Shown here: one piece after another, positions 59,336 through 64,000 of the stretch
Position numbering within the stretch: the first letter of the stretch is position 1
Layout: the number at the start of each line of letters is the position of its first letter
NCBI RefSeq assembly: GCF_004193775.1
Contig: NC_041008.1
Location: forward strand, 42,875,136-42,939,135
DNA length: 64,000 nucleotides
Direction: 5' to 3'
Source of the DNA: Glycine soja
Taxonomy: Eukaryota > Streptophyta > Magnoliopsida > Fabales > Fabaceae
The notes under the pieces: generated by a model
The model's input: the letters and a program-made list of their open reading frames with translations, nothing else
Told to the model about the DNA's origin: nothing
The model's database searches: none
Made by a program: the position numbers and the translations under genes

Positions 59336-60533
59336 TCAAGTGTAACCCAATCATGATATAATAACTAAACTATCATCCAGATCATCTGCCAAAGGAATAA
59401 AGGAGAAATTTCATGTAATTATTTAACTAAGAACCAGGTTTTTGTATTTTTGTTTTTTGATTTTCACGAAATAAATAACATACAATAAAGTACAATAAAA
59501 TAATTAAGTAATGATAGAAATATTAGACTTGAATGGTGACATTGATCTTGATGAATGAATGTCTAGGTTTTGACTTGGAATTCGCTCGATCCACTATAAC
59601 TTTACAATTCTCTACTCATCTCTCTTGCTCATTCATAATTCATTAATGCATTCTACCCAGCTCCTGCATGGTCACAAATTCTAAACTATTTGTCCGATAC
59701 TCAATCCCTTGGACATACCGACACAAACAATCAACATTAATGATAAAAAATTAATGAGGCTTAACTAAGATTATTTTATCTCTAGATATAATCCCAATTA
59801 AGTATTTGATTTATGTTCGGTTTTCAACAACGCTCGCCAAAGCACAAGTCAATTCCTAAATTCATCTATAAGATGACCAATCAAATAAAAGCATTAAGTA
59901 CAGAAACAACTCAAGAACTCAAGATGAAGTATTGAATTGGTAGAATTAAAGTGAAACAAGGTTTGTCGTTTCCTCTCCAAAGTTGAAAAAATTGCAATCA
60001 TAAAAATAATACAATGAAACCTATAGTGTCTAATGGAATAATGGAGGCATCTAGTAGTTGGAAGTCTAAAATATAATTCTAAGAATTGTTTGTGACTTCT
60101 ATATTGTTACAGTGAATGTCTAGTCTCCTATTTATAGAATTATAGCTAGGTTTAATTAAGGAGATAATCACAAGAAATTACAAACAAATAATATCTCTAA
60201 TTAATTCAAGTAATTATTTTCTTCTTCAATTGATTTATCCTTGAAAAATATCTTGCTCTTGATTTTCTAGCTTTTATCTTCAATTTTCATAATTTCTATT
60301 TCCAAAACTTTTTACTAATTTTCGGCCTCCAGAGCTATGGCCATAATGATCTGTTTTTACACAAAAACTATAAAAAATTTATTAAAAAAAACTAAAACAT
60401 AAAATTCTACCTTAGAAAAAGTAAAAACTAAATTTAAAGCTAATTTGATTTAAAATAAGGCTTAAAGTTAACTAAAATGTCAAATAAACATCACAAAATG
60501 CATATGAAAATCCAATAAATTTGACGTTTATCA
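59336..60533 (-). repeat. Gypsy-type 3' LTR
   Basis: The right edge is set by TTTGACGTTTATCA followed by ACACTCCAAACTTAG, whose complement (CTAAGTTTGGAGTGT) is the polypurine tract style of Athila-like legume elements. The left edge, near GGTCAAGTGTAACCC, is approximate. No partner LTR is in the window. Confidence 0.5.
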
Positions 60534-61314
60534 ACACTCCAAACTTAGAACTTTTGCTTGTCCTCAACCAAGACTAACTAAAACTTCTAAAATAGTAAAA
60601 ACTACTTAAAAAAAGTAAGGACTAAAAAAAAATTATACTAAGACTCAAAAACAAAAGACAAATTAAAACTAAAGACTATGGATACACAATGACAAGTTAC
60701 ATACACATTCTTCTTGCATTCCCCTTTATTCAACAATTTTTTTGTTCATGTGCTTCAATCAACTAAGTATGGTGCCCACATTTAACTTTTTAGTTCAACC
60801 AAATCAAATGCAAAGTTAGAAATATACAACAAGAATGACAATAAAATTTAATGGCATAACAACTTGTCCTCACAATAAGTTTTTCACTCTTAAGCTTTTG
60901 ACTTAGCTTTGGGTAAGTATTTCACTCAATTCACAACTTAAAACACCACAGTTCAAGTTTTACTTTCATCTCAAGTTAATTAGCACATCAAATGCATGCA
61001 AAGATTGCTAAGGACTTTCTTGGCTTGTAATGGGACTTGGCTAACAAGGAAAATTCGATTATCCAAATATTCAAAAGTAACTCAAAGGAAAGAAAATATT
61101 TAGTCTATCCAGTGGATTTTCATTCACTTCTTACCAATCCTTGATATTTTTCAATTAGATCCATACTTTACTTGTCCTCAACTTTTGATTTTTTTTTCTT
61201 TACTTTGCCTCTTTGTTTATATTTTTTATATTTTTCTATTTTTCAAAATTTTCCTTTTTCAATACTTTACAAGAGAGAATGATTTACAACCTTTATTCAC
61301 GTATTTGGTTGTTG
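60534..61314 (-). mobile_element. 3' non-coding tail of a gypsy element
   Basis: The polypurine tract and about 770 bp of AT-rich internal sequence follow the LTR on the minus strand. No protein is encoded. The element appears cut at the CACTA terminal fragment near 61315. Confidence 0.45.
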
Positions 61315-61558
61315 GCTAAAACTAATGTGATAAGCATATTCAACATTGATTTTGCCAAAAATCAACGTTGCATATGACTTTCAATTTCAGTTTTTTCAAA
61401 ATCAATATAAAAAACACTTTAGAATACATAATTTTTGTCATATTTCTGATAATGATTTTCAACATCAATTTTAAAATTAATGTTAAAAAATGTCTACTTT
61501 CAACAATAATTATTTCATCATCAATTCTAAACCAATGTTAAAACTTTTCTATTTGCTG
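61315..61558. mobile_element. CACTA terminal fragment
   Basis: A run of AACATTGATTTTG / AAAATCAATGTT motifs in both orientations matches the subterminal zone at 43440-43794. The fragment ends TTTTCTATTTGCTGC, a worn version of TTTTCTAGTAGTG. No other end is visible nearby. Confidence 0.6.
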
Positions 61559-62965
61559 CTATTTCGTAAATCTATGATCTTTTCGTACACTGACTGCTTG
61601 CCAGTTGCCCGTCATCCATATATTCCATCCTACTAATCTCATTTTTCTCTTGATAGACGTTATAGTTTTCAAATTTGAGTTGTTGATTTTTCTTTTCTCT
61701 TTTATGAAAGTGAGAGAATCGTACCTGGAATCTAGCCAAATTCGTGAAAATATAACTTCTCCACAATATATGTGCATAATCTTGCAGTTTATATTGTCTC
61801 GAATCCAACTAACTTCGTACATATGAGTAAATTTTGTCTTTAACATATCACTATATCTAGTGCAAAAAGTTCTGTGTAATTTGCTTTTTTCTTAAATATA
61901 TTCTTGTATGTAAGAAGATGCTCGAATCGAATCCAACGTTTAAACCGTGGTACGTTGGTTGCATATTTAATATGCACTTTATCACTTGACCCTTCTAAAA
62001 GTAAATGGAATCATAGGAAGATAAACAAAGAAGTCGTAAATTGTAGGCTAACTGGCTAAGCGTTACGACTTTCCATCAGCTACTGTTGGCATTATCGAAA
62101 TTGTAAGAAAGTTTACCTTGTAAATATAAAAATATTCAAAATTTCTTCCTTGCAAAATTTTTAATATTTTTTATTTTTATAAAATTAAAATATGTTATTT
62201 TTTTATTTAGAATAAAATTCGAACATCTAAACCTTGATATACATGTATTATTTTTTTACATTAATTATATGCCTAATTCAGGTAAAAAAGTTACATTTAA
62301 TGTCACATTTACATGAATTATGTGCAATGTGAAAAGTAATAAGTAATTGTAAATTTAGATTTATATCTTAATAAAAAAAGATACATTTTAATTTTATGAG
62401 GATGAAAAATATATCCAAAATGCTATATAAATGAGTATTGAACATTTTCATATCTGTTATTATATGAAAATGGAAACTTTTTATAGACAAATTAAAGAAA
62501 ATTAACGTTTATGGTCAGACTTAATAGAAATTGTGTCAAAACTAAAAAGAAAAGGAGGATTAAATAAAGACAGCATATATTGCTCATAGTACCTCAAGAT
62601 TGAATACCATAAAACACATATTACCCCAACGAGTATATGAAAGGATAGGACCCTTTTTACCCCTCAACGGCTCAACGCCCCAAGGATTCGTTGTATAGTT
62701 GGACATGAATGCAAGCATGTTAATTTTTGTGTAAAGTGAAAAAAGTAACTGTTATTTTGTGGTACAATGCTACATTGCCACTTGAATTACCACAACCGCC
62801 TGAATTTTGTGTAATTGATGTGTTATTATGGATATAAAATTTTATACGGTCAGAAGTTTTTTTTTTTTAAAAAAAGTAAAAACATTTTTAATATTATAAT
62901 ATAATATATAAACTTTTTTATACTCAGAATTATGTTAACAATTTTTTTTAGGTGGAGTATGTTAG

Positions 62966-63031
<66 letters not shown>

Positions 63032-64000
63032 CTCATATAAAAAGGATATCTACATATATATGATTTTAAATAAAAAGTAATCTTACTTATCTATATATAA
63101 TTATATTTTTTGTCGTATAAGATTATAAGAATTACTGTCTCACTAAATACATCTCATATAAAATTGATATTTGCAGGCAAATGATAAAATGATAAAGCAA
63201 ATACGATGAATGGTAGCATCTGCCATCTGGAGCACGATCGATATTCGATAGATGGTTAGTACATCTTAATTGTATTATGAAGATGGAATTTATCAACCAT
63301 GGTCCTTTTCTTTGTGTTTTCTTTCTTAAGCTTCCATTTGAAGATTTTGCGCCCAAACCGTTTCAATTCCTCAATCATTGGCTTGATGAAGAACATTTTC
63401 CTTGTCAAGTGAAACACTGCTGCAAGAATCTTTAGTGAAAGACCAGTAGGCTATGTTTCGATGACGTTAGCCAGAGCAAAACTTTTCTAAAACAATTTTG
63501 CTTCTTCCTATTATGATGCTTTGATCTGTTTTAATAACCCACATGAGATGATTGCTCTCAAGGTTAGTATGCTTCTTCTTTTTTTTTTACAATATTTACC
63601 ACCAATAATAAAATTGTCTTTTTCTTTTTAAAAAACATGTCAAAGCAAATTTGAAATAAATAAAACAACAAACTACGTACGTATTACCTTGTAAATTATG
63701 ATAATTTATTATACAGTTAATATTAATTACTGTATATATTTGAGAATCCCATTACCAGAAAACACATATAAAACTCAAACTCTAATACCATTAAGTTTTT
63801 TTTTCCAGTTTAATTAAGAATCTAAGCATTTTAAACTTTCATTCACATGAATCAAATATCAACTTAATTAATTGTAGCATGCATGTCTCTCTAGTAGTGT
63901 ATTTAAGCAAAATTATGGTTTGTAAAACTAATTCTACCAGCAGCCACATATTTTAGCATTTGTAGTTGCCAAACAAGTATTTCAATTATTTCCATTGAGT
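61559..64000. other. AT-rich DNA without a recognisable gene
   Basis: Short frames at 61559-61846 and 63132-63356 lack domains and conserved motifs. The slightly less AT-rich stretch 63180-63560 could be a gene remnant or part of a gene running out of the window, but I cannot support one. Confidence 0.45.
62968..63029. repeat. (AT)n microsatellite
   Basis: AT run of about 62 bp. Confidence 0.97.

Noticed and set aside
63132..63356. Possible gene end near the right edge
   Set aside because: The frame lacks domains and the surrounding DNA shows no consistent splice structure.

Overview
The window looks like plant nuclear DNA, most probably from a legume of the soybean type (Glycine). The reasons are an intron-containing R2R3-MYB gene, very AT-rich intergenic DNA with long (AT)n arrays, and Ty1/copia, Ty3/gypsy, CACTA and hAT elements. 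Several LTRs start TGTTGG and carry TAATCGATTAC motifs, as SIRE1-like elements of soybean do. Species and family names are from memory, not from a search.

Only one gene appears intact: a three-exon R2R3-MYB gene on the minus strand (12400-14517; 422 residues) of the MIXTA-like class (subgroup 9; MYB106/NOECK, MYB16), which controls epidermal cell outgrowth and cuticle. Nearly everything else recognisable is transposon-derived.

Layout. (1) 1-4227: AT-rich DNA with a diverged direct repeat pair and a SINE-like fragment. (2) 4228-11504: a decayed minus-strand copia element with both LTRs, carrying a 1.2-kb hAT insertion with an exact 8-bp target duplication (TSD). (3) 12400-14665: the MYB gene and its TATA box. 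(4) 17036-27973: a short hAT-like element swollen to 10.9 kb by a CACTA element (itself holding a SIRE-like fragment) and by a copia element arranged as a partial tandem with three LTR segments and an exact 5-bp TSD. (5) 27982-35413: gene-poor DNA with a fold-back element. (6) 35414-58270: an old plus-strand gypsy element cut into pieces by five insertions: a CACTA element with a captured piece of succinate dehydrogenase SDH1 and a broken Ulp1-like protease, three solo LTRs, and a second gypsy element with an antisense ORF. (7) 58360-64000: a Mutator-like MITE, a gypsy LTR plus 3' tail, a CACTA end, and featureless AT-rich DNA.

No wholly new system stands out. The most unusual material is the CACTA element with host-gene pieces, the gag-less tandem copia element, the gypsy element with an antisense ORF but no visible polymerase, and a nesting order that can be read from the insertion boundaries.
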